Shown one piece after another: positions 32,881 through 33,743 of a stretch of DNA of 33,743 nt (the first letter of the stretch is position 1; every line of letters begins with the position of its first letter). The DNA is from Gnetum montanum (Eukaryota; Streptophyta; Gnetopsida; Gnetales; Gnetaceae). The DNA lies in the NCBI GenBank assembly GCA_015680685.1, contig MNCI01006844.1, positions 366,353-400,095 on the forward strand, read 5' to 3'. The position numbers and the translations under genes were made by a program. A model generated the notes under the pieces. That model did not search any database. It saw only the letters and a program-made list of their open reading frames with translations, and was not told where the DNA came from.

Positions 32881-33360
32881 TTTGAAGAAGTAGCTAAATT
32901 TAAAGTTTTAGAAGAGGAGAATAAGTGAACAAAAGGTATTTTCATATTTAAAAAGATTGGAGCAAACTTACACAGCCATGTGTTGTTCTACTTTTATAAT
33001 TCACTGAGGTTTACAGATGAATATTGCAAATTCAGCAGCCTGGTGCAGGGTGAAGTTATTTCTCCTGTATAATTCAAGAATATATTATTTAAAACTTCAA
33101 GGCTGAGCAAGATACTTATCTCTGTAAGCAAGATGTTTTTTCTCTGCAATAGGAAGGAAAAAGTGGAATATTTCAAACTAAAGGAGGTGCTCTGCATTAT
33201 TGTAAGAGCACAATTTCAAATAATGCAGAAACAGGATTGTTCAAAGGTTGCCCCAGCATTTTGCCACTAGAATCCCCATTCTCTGTGACCATTGCTGTCC
33301 TGAAAAATATAAGAATATAAAAACAAAAATCTGCAATGACAAGAAGCCAGAGAGGGCCTC
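32881..33360. other. Less-decayed gene-free sequence
   Basis: No gene recognised. A purine-rich tract (agaagaggagaataag, 32910-32925) followed by TG could be a polypurine tract, but the following sequence does not match the LTR start at 28298. CAG and CTG are common here again, unlike the elements upstream, while CpG is still absent (none seen in 33001-33360). Confidence 0.4.
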
Positions 33361-33743
33361 CAAAACGGCACTATAAAAAAACGCAGGAATATTCAAAAAC
33401 AGATTTGGAAATGGGTTATGCCCTGTTAAACCCCAATTCGTTTTGCAGGTCGTGGCATTTTTTGTTTTTTTTTTTTTTGTAGGCTAACGCAGAAGGTTCC
33501 TGCTGGATAAAGAAAATAGAAAAACGCAGGAAGCCCAACACAGAAAAACGCAGGAAGCCCCAAATCAGTTTTGAGGGAAAAACAGGAAAATCTCCAACAA
33601 TGAAATGCTGAGCGCTTTGTTCTTTGACACAAAAAGGAAAACCCTTCTTCTTCAACACGCGACAGCAAAGCCAGATGCGGTTGCCAAGCATTCTCTTGCG
33701 GTGATCGTCAGTTACGATCTTGCAGGGCCCTGTTGGGCGGGGG
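33361..33743. other. CpG-containing segment at window edge
   Basis: I count 15 CpG in these 383 bp against none in the 360 bp before. The segment includes tcgtggc, gagcgc, cacgcgac, gatgcgg and gggcggggg. Two overlapping minus-strand frames (33416-33691 and 33426-33668) have no motif and lie over a long A/T run, so I do not call a gene. It may be the flank or promoter side of a gene beyond the window. Confidence 0.45.
33519..33564. repeat. 24-bp tandem repeat, about two units
   Basis: gaaaaacgcaggaagccc occurs at 33519-33536 and again at 33543-33560, a 24-bp period. A related 'aaaacgcaggaa' occurs near 33378. Each unit retains a CpG. Confidence 0.8.

Noticed and set aside
33416-33691. Two overlapping minus-strand frames as an exon
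   Set aside because: They run through a long A/T homopolymer, have no motif and compete in two frames; no splice or protein evidence.

Overview
This window looks like nuclear intergenic DNA from a large, repeat-rich plant genome, most likely a conifer. No intact protein-coding gene was recognised. It is AT-rich and filled with retrotransposon remains whose reading frames are cut by many stops, very often TAG where relatives have Gln (CAG) or Trp (TGG). CpG is scarce almost everywhere. The conifer inference rests mainly on a Penelope-like reverse transcriptase at 24.8-25.9 kb, because in plants such elements have been described from conifers. It also rests on the density and age of the gypsy remains.

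Layout: 1-1.35 kb holds word-like repeats and near-perfect palindromes with no gene. 1.5-4.15 kb is a decayed ORF resembling the plant transposon-protein / plant-mobile-domain group followed by a coiled-coil-like region. A second collinear copy of it lies at 20.9-23.55 kb. 4.16-5.15 kb is an LTR-like sequence with a TATA box, and its relative lies at 26.17-27.56 kb. 5.25-11.19 kb is a Ty3/gypsy element whose gag-PR-RT part occurs twice in tandem; only the second copy continues into RNase H and the start of integrase. 11.2-13.05 kb has no recognisable gene. 13.05-18.66 kb is a second gypsy element of a different lineage (gag, PR, RT, RNase H, IN, post-IN region). 18.7-20.9 kb is AT-rich sequence with a small tandem duplication and a promoter-like segment.

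After the second transposon-protein copy come a minisatellite of 31 units of about 21 bp (23.61-24.28 kb), the minus-strand Penelope-like RT, and a 70-bp tandem array (25.93-26.16 kb). None of these three is present at the matching place in the first copy, so they mark an insertion or expansion of about 2.5 kb. 28.30-29.41 kb reads as a 5' LTR with twelve exactly spaced 22-bp repeats just upstream of a TATA box. It leads into the best-preserved element, a gag-protease frame that runs straight into a post-integrase tail with RT, RNase H and the integrase core missing. From about 32.9 kb the decay signature fades, and the last 0.38 kb regains CpG, suggesting the edge of a less methylated, possibly genic, region.

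Translations, motif positions and repeat spacings were read by hand. Lineage names and element boundaries are inferences.
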